Below are positions 11,681 through 22,838 of a stretch of 64,000 nucleotides of DNA, piece after piece. Both the position numbers and the translations under genes were made by a program. The notes beneath the pieces were generated by a model that did not search any database, had not been told where the DNA came from, and worked only from the letters and a program-made list of their open reading frames with translations. Where the stretch lies: positions 1-64,000 of the forward strand of contig NC_031496.1 in NCBI RefSeq assembly GCF_000237925.1, read 5' to 3'. This DNA is from Schistosoma mansoni. Lineage: Eukaryota > Platyhelminthes > Trematoda > Strigeidida > Schistosomatidae. The number at the start of each line of letters is the position of its first letter. Within the stretch, counting starts at the first letter, position 1.

Positions 11681-12650
11681 TACCTTAACTGTGGAGAATG
11701 CACTTGTTGTCGTCCAAGTTGATGATTTTCGCATTTCCATGAAGTTGGTGTACTAAGGGTCTCATGAGAGGCGACCAAATCGGTACAAGCCGTGGACGAA
11801 AACCCATCGATCTGTTGAACATGGGCAATCGCTTGACTGTGGTCGCTTTCGAATATACAGGCTGTCCTGTAGTTTGGATGTTGTGTGTAGAAATGTTGGT
11901 TATACACGGTGATTCCGATCGTGTTTTGTAAAGTTAACTGTACCTGTCCAGTTGTTCTTCAAAGTTCAGGTTGATAATATTATTTGTCATTACGGGACAT
12001 AACCTGTAGTCCGAAAATTAAGTTCTGCAAACAGATAATTTAGTAACGTCATCTATTAACCTCCTGTTACTTGAGTCGATTAGTAGGTTTTGGTATTGTA
12101 GCAGGTCCATACCAACGATTAGCACTGGAACGTCTTCATTAGCAAAAATCCAGTGGATGGATTTGTGGGAACCCATTTTAAGATAACGTACGTCTTACCG
12201 TATGTGGCGATCGATTTTCAGTTGCTTCCTTTAAATTGACGACTGAGTCTGGTAGATAATGGCTTGCATTTGCAGGAAGGACGCTAACTCGCGCATCAGT
12301 ATTAATGAGATAACGAACGTTCGTCACCACAAGAGTGATGTATAGGAGACAGATTCCCCGACTGCAGTTGCCATGAACGCGTGCGTAGGTGGTTGCCCGA
12401 TAGGTTTGCCATGACAGAAAGTTTGGGGCTCGACAAACTTCATGGTTTCCTACAACTTCTGGAAGATTTATCTCACATGTTATTGTATCACCATCAATCA
12501 GGGTTATCTGCTTCTCGTGGACTAAAAATAGAACGTATTGTTGGCGGGCTTCTCTGGGGAGAAAGAGAATGCCTGGAACCATAGTGAATGTAAGGGAGAT
12601 GAGCAAGAATAATAGAGATCTGCAACTTCTTTTATGCTGCACAATGATTT
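11681..12650 (-). mobile_element. Fossil Gypsy/Ty3-type LTR element, protease to start of RT
   Basis: On the minus strand a retropepsin-like region lies at about 12015-12350, with NTDARVSVLPA and then VLIVGMDLLQY and the RRLIDDVTKLS words typical of Gypsy polyproteins. Further downstream (11690-11920) is a HNIQTTGQPVYSKA-like segment from the approach to the RT. The copy is broken, without a recognised RT core or integrase, and old by its divergence. Possible relatives are the schistosome Boudicca/Saci groups, but the family within Gypsy is not certain. Confidence 0.6.
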
Positions 12651-13139
12651 TTCCGACATATTAGGAATAAAACATATAAAAGTGATAAAAATTTGAGAAA
12701 ATAATGTTGCTATGTGTAATCATATAAATGCAATCTAATATTACAGTTAGGTGGTGCACCACATCACACTGGGCTTACCACAAAAGATGTCATGGATATC
12801 CAGTGCTTGATGAGGTTATTGTTTTAAGACCTTCGTAGTTGAAGATCTTCAGGCTAGTCAAACCAGAAGTCAGAAATGGATGTGTCGGAAGATATATTTG
12901 GAAGATGTTTAGAACCATAAATAATGCAGTAAAGGAATAATCACTCAGTTGAAAACGTTAACTTTAAAGTATCGTTTTGTGCTTATTCATGGTGTTCCAA
13001 GATGAATAGTCAAGGTATGATAAAAGCACAGGACTAAGTCATATGTTTCGTGTATTTGTTTTTGGTGATAACATATTAGTTACGGTAATACACAGCTGTT
13101 TTTGATTTGATGTTTTATAATTGTTATTTTTTATTTTAT
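12651..13139. other. No gene seen
   Basis: AT-rich stretch between the Gypsy fossil and an LTR-like repeat. It may hold further decayed element sequence, but no motif was recognised. Confidence 0.3.
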
Positions 13140-13450
13140 TGCACGATGCTGAGTCGCTCGCATATTGACTGCGTATGTCTGAAATACATTATTCATACAG
13201 TGAGAGCTGAGATTTTGTTCTGAACTCAAACGTGCAGGGCAAGGTAAAAAGAAATTGCAAGGACTCAAAGTTGTCTCTAGTCTGCTCGTGTTGGATGACA
13301 CGTCATTGGTCTGACACGGGGCCAAGGTCGTATAAGCCAATGTTCTGACTGACGATTTTTCACGTGGTAATTGAAGGGCCATATGGTATAACATTATACC
13401 ACGAGGGTCCTTTGAAAGGGGGGTGAGAAATTTAGTCACGTGAAACATAA
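13140..13450 (+). mobile_element. LTR-like dispersed repeat, diverged copy
   Basis: Shares a word order (GAAATACATTATTCATA, GTTCTGAACTCAA, CATTGGTCTGACAC, AAGGTCGTATAAGCC, CTGACTGACGA, CACGTGGTAATT) with 60460-60660 and, more loosely, with 62190-62400. Three dispersed copies without coding sequence suggest a solo-LTR-like fossil. The parent element is unknown. Confidence 0.4.
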
Positions 13451-14740
13451 CAGACAGTATTGATGATTGGTGAAACTTTCAGTTTGGGGCGGATAAAACG
13501 TTGAGTGGTTAGTGTTAGACCTCCTAGTGAAAGCCTATTCTTCAACCATTTCACTTCTAAATTCGTTTACAGAAGGAGCTATAATCATTGGTGGCATAAG
13601 GAATTTTACTTGCTGGTGACCACGTAATAGGTTCGTTATCGGCTTCGCATACATTCTTTGAATTGTTCACATTAATTCCTTTGAAATTGAATGTACCTAA
13701 TTCGAAAGTGTTGTGTAAACGTATGTTTCATAAACTTATTTAAACAAAAAGATGATAAGAGACAAATGCATGACCAGATTGGAATGAACCACTTAATATC
13801 CAGGCTTGTTTCCACATGAACAGATTGCATGGGGGATGATAAGAACCAATACAAACTAATAAATAATTGTGATGATAAGTCTTTCGTAGTTCTTGCTGAA
13901 CTCTCTTTTAGAGTAGGTCTCCTTTAGTCCTTCTGTATGGTAGGTTTAGATGCGTAGGTAGGTTTGAATAGTAAACCCATAGTTATAAGTTGGCTTTACA
14001 TTTTCGGATATCAACTGAAGTGTGACTCCTCAAACATTTATAATGCAACATCGATGCTGCCATGGAATATTGAGGTTCTGTATGAAGGCGTATTGGATAT
14101 CATGTAGTGTCATCTAGGTGACTAAAACACATTGATATTCAATAGGTGACATAACCCACTTTCTGAAAGAAAATCATCAAAGAGACTTCTAAACCAGGTT
14201 GTAGTTTCACTGCAACGGATGTACTATCTACTGCCATCCCGCTTTTCCCTTCTTGAATGTTGTATGGGGTATCGATAGAGATCCACTCATTTTAACGGTG
14301 CCTCCAGAGGTTGAACGCCTGGCGTAATGAAACTAATGCTACTTTAATCCATTTTTAGCTGTTCTCCATTTTGGATTTTTTCTTGTAGTAGGTGTTGTAA
14401 AGCATGGAACTTATTGCTGGGAGGTACGTTGCAATCGATATGCTTACTAGCATCTCTAAGAAAAGCTGTTATAAATTTTTGTAGTACTACAGGTCCAGCT
14501 GCTCAGTGCTTTATAAACTTCAGTTTTACATTGGGCACTACCAATTTGTGATCTGAAGCAACATCAGTTCACCTCATTCTTACATATTCCATGGACCTGA
14601 TTAATTTATCAATGCATGCATTGTTAATATGGTATTCCATACTGTGGTGTGATAGAACTCACGTGGTTTCGAATATGCATTTTCAGGGCAGATAATGTCG
14701 CCAAACACCATGTTGATAGGTGACCCTACCAGTTATTTCA
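13451..14740. other. No gene seen
   Basis: About 1.3 kb without a recognised element or coding motif on either strand. Confidence 0.3.
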
Positions 14741-15045
14741 CTTCTTTATTTTATTGGTGAGAGCATTGCACTACATTTCGGAACAAGGCCGATACAACGC
14801 GTTAGTCGAGACATTACAACTTTGTGGGTGGGTCCAACAGTTCTGGGAACCGACTAGAAGGAATAATATACCTGATTTATTATTTACAATGAACATCGAC
14901 TCTATCTTAGTGCACATCAGATATGAGTTTTTTATGGGTAATCACAGAGTTGTATTGAGTATTATTCGTTCTCTAAGCACCACAAAATTGAATTCTAATG
15001 ATGCAGTAATGTACCGGAGCATACAGTTTGACCAACAAACCTAGA
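14741..15045 (+). mobile_element. CR1-like LINE endonuclease fragment
   Basis: The frame at 14754-15044 reads ALVETLQLCGWVQQFWEPTRRNNIPDLLFT. This parallels residues ~195-225 of the intact LINE's endonuclease (ESFIECLELGQWTQYVSSPT...NILDLVFT), followed by a degraded counterpart of its SDHN region. It is a short, diverged piece of a related element. Confidence 0.6.
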
Positions 15046-16120
15046 AACACACTGAAACTCTTATTCGATGTTTATCATAGGAACCTTATTTTACCACATT
15101 AACACTACGCTTTCTGATTTATACCACAACCTGATATATTGCCTTGACTGAACTGCTCCTATTATTGGCCATGTGGCTCGATAATGTTGTAGTAGTACAC
15201 TAAAAGCCTGGCTTAGTCACTGATATAGGGGAGAATGGACTATTAACATTTAAGTCTTTTACAGACCGACGCAATTACTTTGAAGATCCCTTCCGTTCTA
15301 GTAGCATAGGAATATTTATGTTCTCGGTAGTTAGTAATGAACACACATGGGTTTCGATTAAGGATACTGACTGTAAATGTATTGCAATAAATTGTGCTCA
15401 TTATTTAGTTGTTGTTTCATTGTAACACACTTTTGTGTTAATGTACTTTGTCTCATTTCGTCTTATATTATATTTAGCCCGCTAACAAACAGTACATCAT
15501 TATAGACTCACCAAGCAAGAAACAGTTTGTGATTGCAGCCAGACACTAGGTTATTGTTGAAAAACTTTGTCTCTATCCAACGGAGCTGCTTGATATGCAC
15601 CTACAAAATAGTGACCGACCAAATGACAAGTGGTCAGTCCTGAAGTGTTAGGTTGTTCACGAATGCGGTAAGTTATAAACATGCAAACGATCACTTTCTG
15701 TAGATAGTCTCCATTCTGCCAATGATTTGTTGGTCTCCTTCAAAAACTTTGATGTTTACCGTATTAAAGGTTCTACGGACGAAAACACCTTGCCACTAAA
15801 CACTGAGAAGCAGATGAGGTCAGTACAATAATCTTACTAAAATTTCGTAGAGGTGCACTGAAGCGAAAAGAAGGGTTTCTATACAACTCCGTTGGCATGG
15901 ATGTGACTGAGATTCAGGCTAGAAAAAGCCACGTTCAGTATCCCGAATTTCGGTTGTCCGAAAGTGTTGCTTCGCCGATTACCAAGTACATTTCTTTACT
16001 TTGTAGATGTGAATTAAGTTGTTCGACACAATTAGATAAGTCGCCGTCAACGTTTTAATTTAGGCTTGTAGGCAGTACGTTAGCGGTCAAGTAAGTCACC
16101 TGTACGATCAAGTGAAGTTT
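15046..16120. other. No gene seen
   Basis: About 1.1 kb with no recognisable frame. Given its surroundings it is probably old LINE or PLE debris, but I could not match it to anything in the window. Confidence 0.3.
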
Positions 16121-16127
16121 TAAAAAT

Positions 16128-16305
16128 TTGATAGACTGCAAAACATTTAATAGGCATGGTGATTATAGGTTCCTCATCCCACACCCTATCTACATTTCCC
16201 AGGATCGGAATTGTAATTACTCTCAGAAAGAAAACTTTCCACACCCTTCGGTACCAAGCCACCACATAAAAGCGGCTTCCGTGTTCAGTAATAATTTGTT
16301 CTCAA
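16128..16305 (+). mobile_element. CR1-like LINE ORF1 fragment
   Basis: Nearly the same sequence as 17836-17985 inside ORF1 of the complete LINE (GGTTCCTCATCCCACACCC, AATTGTAATTACTCTCAGAA, GCGGCTTCCGTGTTCAGTA). It is a separate truncated copy that abuts antisense PLE sequence. Confidence 0.75.
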
Positions 16306-16309
16306 ATAA

Positions 16310-16625
16310 CATTTCGATAATGCAATGAGAAGACGAAGTTTATCAGAATTATGTGATGATATATTAGCGCAATACATTTCGAACAATCTGATCACACATA
16401 TACTTGTTAAGACATTTTTATGTGAAAATTAAAAGGTCAACTAGACAGGTTAAGTAAGAGAATAAACAAAGTACACAAAAACAACGTCATGACTACTCTG
16501 GATAATAAATCAGCATTACCAGGGCAGGTTAAGGGTAAGAACAAATTATTTTTGAACACATAAAGAGGGTTTCAATTTCCGTATAGCCAATGCTTAAATA
16601 AACCTTAGTATACGTCCTTGAAGGC
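16310..16625 (-). mobile_element. Penelope-like element, 3' part, left of LINE insertion
   Basis: This is the reverse complement of the PLE 3' region at 39440-39725. In element sense it gives the end of the GIY-YIG endonuclease domain and then the 3' UTR (CTAACCTACCC..., TGTCTAGTTGACCTTTTA). The 6.2-kb LINE interrupts it at AAGGC (16621-16625); the element continues at 22839. Confidence 0.8.
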
Positions 16626-16637
16626 ATAAAAAGTGAA

Positions 16638-18260
16638 ATGCCCACGTGCATCAAAAAGTCAACACAGTCTACCAGACCGCATGCTTTGCTTAGGCCTAGG
16701 TCCAATATACCAAAAACCAAGGAGTCTAACAGTGTATCTCACGTATACGAGAATGCTGATCGATATAGTACTGACATTCGTCAGTTACAAAACTCCCTAG
16801 CCGAAATTTACAGTAGACTTAACCAACTAGCACCCCTCACACACATATGGGGTATTAATACCGAGAAAAATCTCGAACAACTCACTAAAGCTGAGTGTAT
16901 TTTAGATTTTGTGGCTGAAGAAGTGACAAAAAGAATGATGTCTTCCCACAATGCAGTTGTTTACAATCTCCCTGATCGCATACACCCAAATAAGTTGAGG
17001 GACATCTGCCTTAAAGCATGCGATATGCTGAAGGTCAACTGCCAAGTCATCCGCCTTAGAAAAAAGTCGGATAGATTGACTTGCCCTCTACTATTTAAGT
17101 TTGGCTGTTGTAACGATGCTAAACAGTTTATTGATTTGAGCAAAAATATCAGCTCATTAGTTCCATACAAAAGCATTAAAGTCACTCCTGACCTAACACC
17201 GTGTCAACGTCGTATAAGAAGACGTGAAGCAATAGAATCGTATGACAGAGTTATAGTAAAAAACCAGCTAAAGACAGTATGCAACAAAATGATTGATATA
17301 AAGCGCATGGATAACAAGCATGATGTTATACCACAAACGACTGGTCCATCCGTAGATCTAGATGAGTCTGCAGATCTAAAATCTTTGAATAAGATAGGGT
17401 CCCCATCTGTCACTAAAAAGCATGACGGCATCTCTGATCCCTGGTGTTCGCTCAGTATAATACCAAAATGTGGGCCGTGTAACGAAACACACCCAACTAA
17501 ACATATTCATGTAAAAATTGGTTCCCCAAGAGATACTCCACAAGAGGATTCGAAAGAACCTAAGTTCATCTCACAGAGACAAAGAAACCCTTCATCTCTG
17601 ACAAAAAAGACTGGGGAGATAAAATCCAAAATACGAAATAGGGGGACACGTAAGATTGAGGCCAACTGTTCTGTGGGTATCCCAACAACAGTGAATAGGT
17701 TCTACCCGCTGATATCATGTAACTTGCCATCAACACCTCGCACAATGGGTAGTACGCTTGAGCGTAACAAACCTTTTTACACACACACTCACAAAAACTA
17801 TCAGAATACTGATCACTCCACTCACCTTCTTAAGCCTAAAACCGTTAATAAACATGGTAATTACAGGTTCCTCACCCCACACCCTATGTACATTCCCCAG
17901 AATCACAATTGTAATTACTCTCAGAATGAGAACTTTCCAGTATCAACCCACCACATGAAGACGGCCTCCATATATAACAACAGTCGTAACCACTTCCAGT
18001 TACGAGCATCAGACCCCCCTCATGCTCGCACTAGCGCAAATAGTTATAACAGAGGCTACGAGCTTAACCATCAAAACTGTCTTGCAAATAACAGTACACT
18101 TTACAGTCAACATGTACCAGATTTTTTTGGAATAAGGCCCCTAGTTGCACCCCTGTTGAAGCATATAGCCCTAGTCATTTCAAACCAAGTGCGGAACATA
18201 AACTCGCTTTCCCCGTACAGTTCGCATCAGAAAGTACTCTCACCCTTTCCTCCTGGATAA
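16638..18260 (+). CDS. LINE ORF1 protein (540 aa)
   Basis: Probable RNA-binding ORF1 product of the LINE ribonucleoprotein. Starts at ATG 16638. Residues ~45-60 look like a short coiled coil (RQLQNSLAEIYSRLNQL). Residues ~105-170 carry an RRM-like pattern (NAVVYNLPDR ... LLFKFGCCNDAKQFIDLSK) seen in ORF1 proteins of related elements. The rest is basic, Ser/Pro/Asn-rich and of low complexity. I see no CCHC knuckle. The last 46 codons overlap the ORF2 frame. The role is inferred from position and general LINE knowledge. Confidence 0.8.
   Translation: MPTCIKKSTQSTRPHALLRPRSNIPKTKESNSVSHVYENADRYSTDIRQLQNSLAEIYSRLNQLAPLTHIWGINTEKNLEQLTKAECILDFVAEEVTKRMMSSHNAVVYNLPDRIHPNKLRDICLKACDMLKVNCQVIRLRKKSDRLTCPLLFKFGCCNDAKQFIDLSKNISSLVPYKSIKVTPDLTPCQRRIRRREAIESYDRVIVKNQLKTVCNKMIDIKRMDNKHDVIPQTTGPSVDLDESADLKSLNKIGSPSVTKKHDGISDPWCSLSIIPKCGPCNETHPTKHIHVKIGSPRDTPQEDSKEPKFISQRQRNPSSLTKKTGEIKSKIRNRGTRKIEANCSVGIPTTVNRFYPLISCNLPSTPRTMGSTLERNKPFYTHTHKNYQNTDHSTHLLKPKTVNKHGNYRFLTPHPMYIPQNHNCNYSQNENFPVSTHHMKTASIYNNSRNHFQLRASDPPHARTSANSYNRGYELNHQNCLANNSTLYSQHVPDFFGIRPLVAPLLKHIALVISNQVRNINSLSPYSSHQKVLSPFPPG
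18122..18128 (+). promoter_or_regulatory. Candidate -1 ribosomal frameshift site (U UUU UUU)
   Basis: Seven T residues are placed so that ORF1 reads GAT TTT TTT GGA. That is the X XXY YYZ phase of a -1 slippery heptamer. Slipping back one base gives TGG AAT AAG GCC, which is the ORF2 frame and stays open to 21271. The last stop in that frame (18089-18091) lies just upstream. I did not identify a stimulatory pseudoknot. Confidence 0.6.
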
Positions 18261-21200
18261 ACTCCCCAAGCAACTTCACTAGCTCATTTGATACATGCCC
18301 CAGTAACTCTAGCTATCAAAATACAGAGCTATTGAAAAACACTCAATCCATTACTTCAAACATACATCACTCACGCGAGGCTCATGACATCTTTAATCGA
18401 GATACTCTCACTCACTTTAACTTAGTAGGCCACTTGTTTAATATATGTCTTATCAACGCTAGGTCGATCTGCAATAAAAGGACTGATTTAGCTCTGTTTG
18501 CTTCCATATATCAACCATCACTTATAATGATATCTGAAGCATGGACTAACAGTAATATTTCCGATCTAAGTATATCTCTTGATAACTACCTCCTATATAG
18601 AAGCGATAGATTGAAAGGACGAGGCGGAGGATGCCTTATTTATGCTCACTCTAGCTTAAACTCACTACTATGCGATATACCTGAACTAAACAAACTGAAG
18701 GACTCGGTGTGGATTGTTTTAAAGCCATCAAATTCCATTACCTTACTGTTCGGCTGTATCTACCAGCAACCTAACTTGGCAATAGGTGAAATAGCAGTAT
18801 TATCAGAGGTATTCACACTAGCATCATCCCTTCCATTCACAGGCAAGCTCATTTGTGGTGACTTCAACATGCCTGAAATTTCTTGGTTTCCAGTCAAAGC
18901 TCCGAAACGTTATGAATCATTTATTGAATGTCTAGAACTAGGACAGTGGACTCAGTATGTTAGTAGCCCTACCAGACATCAAAATATCTTGGACTTAGTC
19001 TTTACCAGTGGCATCACCCCCAATACTGTGTATATTGGAAAAAAGTTCCCAGGTAGTGATCATAACACTGTCGTATGTAGCCTTAATATAAAAAACACAA
19101 ACGGTAGACGTAAAAATGTAACCCTTCGTAGAAACTATCGCAAGGTAGATTGGAATAATTTTCACAATTACCTAAGAAGCACTGACTGGGGAACATTCTT
19201 TACTGCAAACAATACCGACACACTAACCAATATATTTTATCACAATATCGAAAGTATCATGAACAAAATCGCACCTTTAGAGTACTGGAGACCTAAGTTT
19301 TCTAAAGATCTGTTTATACCGGCCGGTACACGAAGACGTCTGCAGAGACATTGTACTCGCTTCCACAACTCTAATGACTTCTCCTCTTTAGTAACGATGA
19401 CAGAAATACTTGTCCAGACAGACGCAATAAGTACACAAAAAGCAATCGAACAGGAAAAACGTGCTGTCGAACTTAGTAATAACTCCTCAGCACTCACCAC
19501 ACTCTTTCAAAATAAACTTAAACGTTCTAAGTCGAGAGGAAACATATTTATTAAAGATAAACAAGTATACGAAGATCCTAAACTTGTTACGGAACTATTC
19601 AATGAACACTTTTGTTCCTCATTAACTGATGAAAAACCACTTAATGATTCAGAACTTATCACAGCATCTGCCTGTGAGATTACTAACGTAGACTTCAATG
19701 TACAGAATATCTCTAAGGCAATTAGTACACTGAAACACTCCTACACTGATGGACCAGATGGTATTCCGGCTAGCATGCTAAAACGTGGAGGCGTTGATAT
19801 GTGTGTTTTATTACTCAAACTATTTGCGATATCACTCTCTACAGCGCATTACCCTACTGCCTGGAAAACTACACACATCATTCCCAAAATTAAAACAGGA
19901 CCTGAAGCAAATGTTGAAAATTACCGACCCATAAACATAACTTCAGTGGTGTCTAGAGTGATGGAGAAAGTAGTTAAAGCGGCGTTAGTCCAACATCTAA
20001 TTACTAATAATCTCATCTCGGTCTCCCAACATGGATTTCTTAGGTCCAGATCATGTGATACATGCCTAGTGGACTACATGAATAATATAACTTTGAAACG
20101 AGACAATGGACTCCTTGTATCAGTCATATTTTTAGACTTTAAGAAAGCTTTTGATAAGGTTCCACACGAACGGCTACTAGCCAAACTACGGTCCTTCGGA
20201 ATCAACAACCCACTCTATTCATGGTTTGTTTCATTCTTAAAGGGACGTAAACAAATGGTAAATTACAACGACTGTCTCTCATTACCTAGACCAATAACTA
20301 GTGGCGTCATCCGGGGAAGTGTATTAGGCCCACTTTTGTTTCTCATGTATATAAATGATATATGTAACATCATAAAATCTGGGAAACCATACTTATATGC
20401 TGATGATCTCAAAATAGTATACAGCTATAAGCCTGAGGTTCTAAGTGAAAGTGTACGCTTGATTCAAGATGATCTCAATAACCTAACTATCTGGAGCGAA
20501 AAGTGGCAATTACCATTTAACCTCCACAAATGCGGGATCATGCACTTTGGAAAGCACCCCTATGAACCCCAACTTTACTTAAATAAAAGTAAAGTCCAGA
20601 CACTGAATTCAGTATACGATCTAGGAATAAATTACACAGGAAGCCTAAACTTTAAAGCACACGCCTCCTTTATTATTTCTAAAGCCAGACGTCTAATTGG
20701 CTTCATAACCAAAAATTTCTTCACGACAGATGCCAAGCTTACTCTCTACAAAATATGTGTACGACCTTCCTTAGAATACTGCTCTTTTATCTTCTCTAAT
20801 ATGAATACCACTGACAAAATAAGAGTAGAAGATGTTCAAAGACGCTTTACACGCCAACTGCTAGGAAGTGACACCACTCTTGATTACACAAGTAGATGTA
20901 AGCACCTCTCTTTAGAACCTTTATGGCACCGTAGGTTAAGGAACAATCTGATATTTCTCTACAAAGCAATAAATGGACTGTCATTCCTAACCTCTTGTCC
21001 AACTATGATCAGTGACCCAGCCTATAGACTAAGAAACAATGCATATACACTATTTACCGAAAAACACCAAAAACAAATGCATTGTAGGTTTTTTACAGTT
21101 CGGTATAGTTTATTGTGGAACAGGTTGCCAATACCTATCCGTAACTGTGACACCTTTACCAAATTTAAAAGGCTAATAACCCTGTTACTAAACTCTAAAG

Positions 21201-21271
21201 AACTTCACCAACTATTCCTTGAACTCCCGCCTACCAATGAGGCACTTTATTATGGACCGCCCAATATCTAG
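18128..21271 (+). CDS. LINE ORF2: APE endonuclease and reverse transcriptase
   Basis: Counting from the TTG at 18332: APE endonuclease at residues ~36-250, with N42 (INARS), E69 (ISEAW), the GDFN motif at 176-179 and SDH at 242-244. RT follows at ~470-790, with GPDGIPA, SQHGFLRSRS, LDFKKAFDKV (D602), SGVIRGSVLGPLLF and YADD (689-692). The domain after the RT ends in the RLPIPIRNCDTF-type region common in CR1-like proteins. The frame is open from 18092 but has no ATG before codon 66, which lies inside the endonuclease. Translation probably enters by a -1 shift from ORF1 at 18122-18128, so the start given is the first codon after the shift. The RT Gln usually found before GS in motif QGSVLGP is Arg here. 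Confidence 0.85.
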   Translation, partial: WNKAPSCTPVEAYSPSHFKPSAEHKLAFPVQFASESTLTLSSWINSPSNFTSSFDTCPSNSSYQNTELLKNTQSITSNIHHSREAHDIFNRDTLTHFNLVGHLFNICLINARSICNKRTDLALFASIYQPSLIMISEAWTNSNISDLSISLDNYLLYRSDRLKGRGGGCLIYAHSSLNSLLCDIPELNKLKDSVWIVLKPSNSITLLFGCIYQQPNLAIGEIAVLSEVFTLASSLPFTGKLICGDFNMPEISWFPVKAPKRYESFIECLELGQWTQYVSSPTRHQNILDLVFTSGITPNTVYIGKKFPGSDHNTVVCSLNIKNTNGRRKNVTLRRNYRKVDWNNFHNYLRSTDWGTFFTANNTDTLTNIFYHNIESIMNKIAPLEYWRPKFSKDLFIPAGTRRRLQRHCTRFHNSNDFSSLVTMTEILVQTDAISTQKAIEQEKRAVELSNNSSALTTLFQNKLKRSKSRGNIFIKDKQVYEDPKLVTELFNEHFCSSLTDEKPLNDSELITASACEITNVDFNVQNISKAISTLKHSYTDGPDGIPASMLKRGGVDMCVLLLKLFAISLSTAHYPTAWKTTHIIPKIKTGPEANVENYRPINITSVVSRVMEKVVKAALVQHLITNNLISVSQHGFLRSRSCDTCLVDYMNNITLKRDNGLLVSVIFLDFKKAFDKVPHERLLAKLRSFGINNPLYSWFVSFLKGRKQMVNYNDCLSLPRPITSGVIRGSVLGPLLFLMYINDICNIIKSGKPYLYADDLKIVYSYKPEVLSESVRLIQDDLNNLTIWSEKWQLPFNLHKCGIMHFGKHPYEPQLYLNKSKVQTLNSVYDLGINYTGSLNFKAHASFIISKARRLIGFITKNFFTTDAKLTLYKICVRPSLEYCSFIFSNMNTTDKIRVEDVQRRFTRQLLGSDTTLDYTSRCKHLSLEPLWHRRLRNNLIFLYKAINGLSFLTSCPTMISDPAYRLRNNAYTLFTEKHQKQMHCRFFTVRYSLLWNRLPIPIRNCDTFTKFKRLITLLLNSKELHQLFLELPPTNEALYYGPPNI

Positions 21272-22838
21272 ACGGAACAAGAATATAACGAACTCCATTG
21301 TCGTTAGTATGAATATAGCAAAACTAAAGAAAACATGCTTTATCCTTCCCCATTATTTATTGATTATTAACCATGGCCTTCCGCTCCTAACCCTCATTTT
21401 CAGTTTCCGAATCTCTCTAATGGATAAATCCAAATTATTCTTCCTAAGTGTCATGTCCTTTTATTTTTCTTATTACAAGTAGACAGATAACTCACTAATC
21501 TTATGGATGCTGACCAACTAAGGCTGATCAAAAGAAGCTCATACGTCCTTAATTCTTGTGAGTTGTTCAATGTTTTATTTTTTTTTTCTTACCCTGAAAA
21601 TTTTACAATATTTACTATCATATCCTCTGGTCTGCAATTAGCCCTTACCATCTCTTAACCACATATAATCTGACTTGTCTCTTCTAACCTTTACCATTAG
21701 TTATCTTCATAGTAGTACGATATATTAAATGGATATCTAACCCATAATACAAATGCTATTACCATCTGATTTGCTTGTAACATGGAACTTGTAGAGACAG
21801 TGTATTCCAAATATGGTCCTTGATAAAAGCAATATTCATACCGACCACAAACGTAAGAGAGCCTAACATCATAAAAGGAGGGAGGGTGGCGTTACTGACC
21901 AGCAAACATGATGGTGGGGAGATAACTTCAATCCACCCGTGTCTGTGGGGCAGAACATATTAATTACGGCTCCTTATGTCTAGTGGGATGTCACGAACCA
22001 ACGGTATTGATGCAAGATTATTCATGCAAAATACCACTTTGAATCGTGTTAAAAAAAAAAGCTGAATTGGTTCCACTTCCTACCAAGTAATCCTAATACA
22101 AGCAAACTAGACAATTGGCTAAAAACGAAGCCCACTCTATACCCTATAAAATCTGAAAACAAAAAAAAAAGAGTTCAAACAGCTTCGAAAAAAAGGGAGA
22201 TAGCCATTTGTATCGGAATACTGCTTTCAGCACTTTATTTTATAATTACACATTTCCATACTTCCTTCTAAACTACCTTCATTTATACAGTTCCTTATCC
22301 ATTCATACCTTGCCCACACTTATTTTTCTTTAACACATTAGTATGTTCTTACCCAATAAATACTTCACTAACAGACAAATAGACTAAATGGTTATACCTT
22401 AACTATTCCTCCATGAAAATTGTGTGCTCTGCTTTTCGTCCTTCCTTTTTCTTACACCTTTTTCAGCCTCCTGCAGATACTCCATCGAAAACAGAAATGG
22501 CACGGGTGACTTCGTCCTACACCGTTATTAATGCTTCCGATATTCTGGAGGGATATAAGTTCGAAACTTCTAAAAGCCCCCAACTTCGCAAGTATCCATT
22601 CTCGGACATCAGTTGTATGTTGCAACGCTACCTCCATAAAGTGCGCCAAATGTGATATTGATATTGACATGTTTCTTATGAAATCCATTTACATTCATAT
22701 CTTATGAAATATCAAACCAACTGAGTAATTTTCAACAGTGAAAATTGTAACTTCTTTAACAATTTGATCTTGCCTGTAAACCGGCATGCCTCATGTAACA
22801 ATGTTATTTGAGAATAAATTATTATTATTATTATTATT

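Larger units (their letters stand above)
16626..22838 (+). mobile_element. Near-full-length CR1-like LINE with two uninterrupted ORFs
   Basis: A 6.2-kb non-LTR retrotransposon. It starts 12 bases before the ORF1 ATG and ends in an (ATT)n tail (about 22812-22838). The repeated AAGGC at 16621-16625 and 22839-22843 fits a short target duplication, because the PLE sequence on both sides joins up without it. ORF1 (540 aa) and ORF2 (endonuclease plus RT, more than 940 aa) are free of stops, and all the catalytic motifs I checked are present, so this copy is young. The 3' UTR is about 1.57 kb. The abrupt 5' edge may mean slight 5' truncation. The clade call (CR1, near SR1/Perere types) is from motif style. 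Confidence 0.85.

Noticed and set aside
18332-18334. Base 18332 as the ORF2 start codon
   Set aside because: The codon there is TTG, and the frame is open further upstream to 18092. A non-ATG start at this spot has no support.
22812-22838. (ATT)n as a plain microsatellite
   Set aside because: It lies exactly at the LINE 3' border next to the target duplication, so it is the LINE tail.
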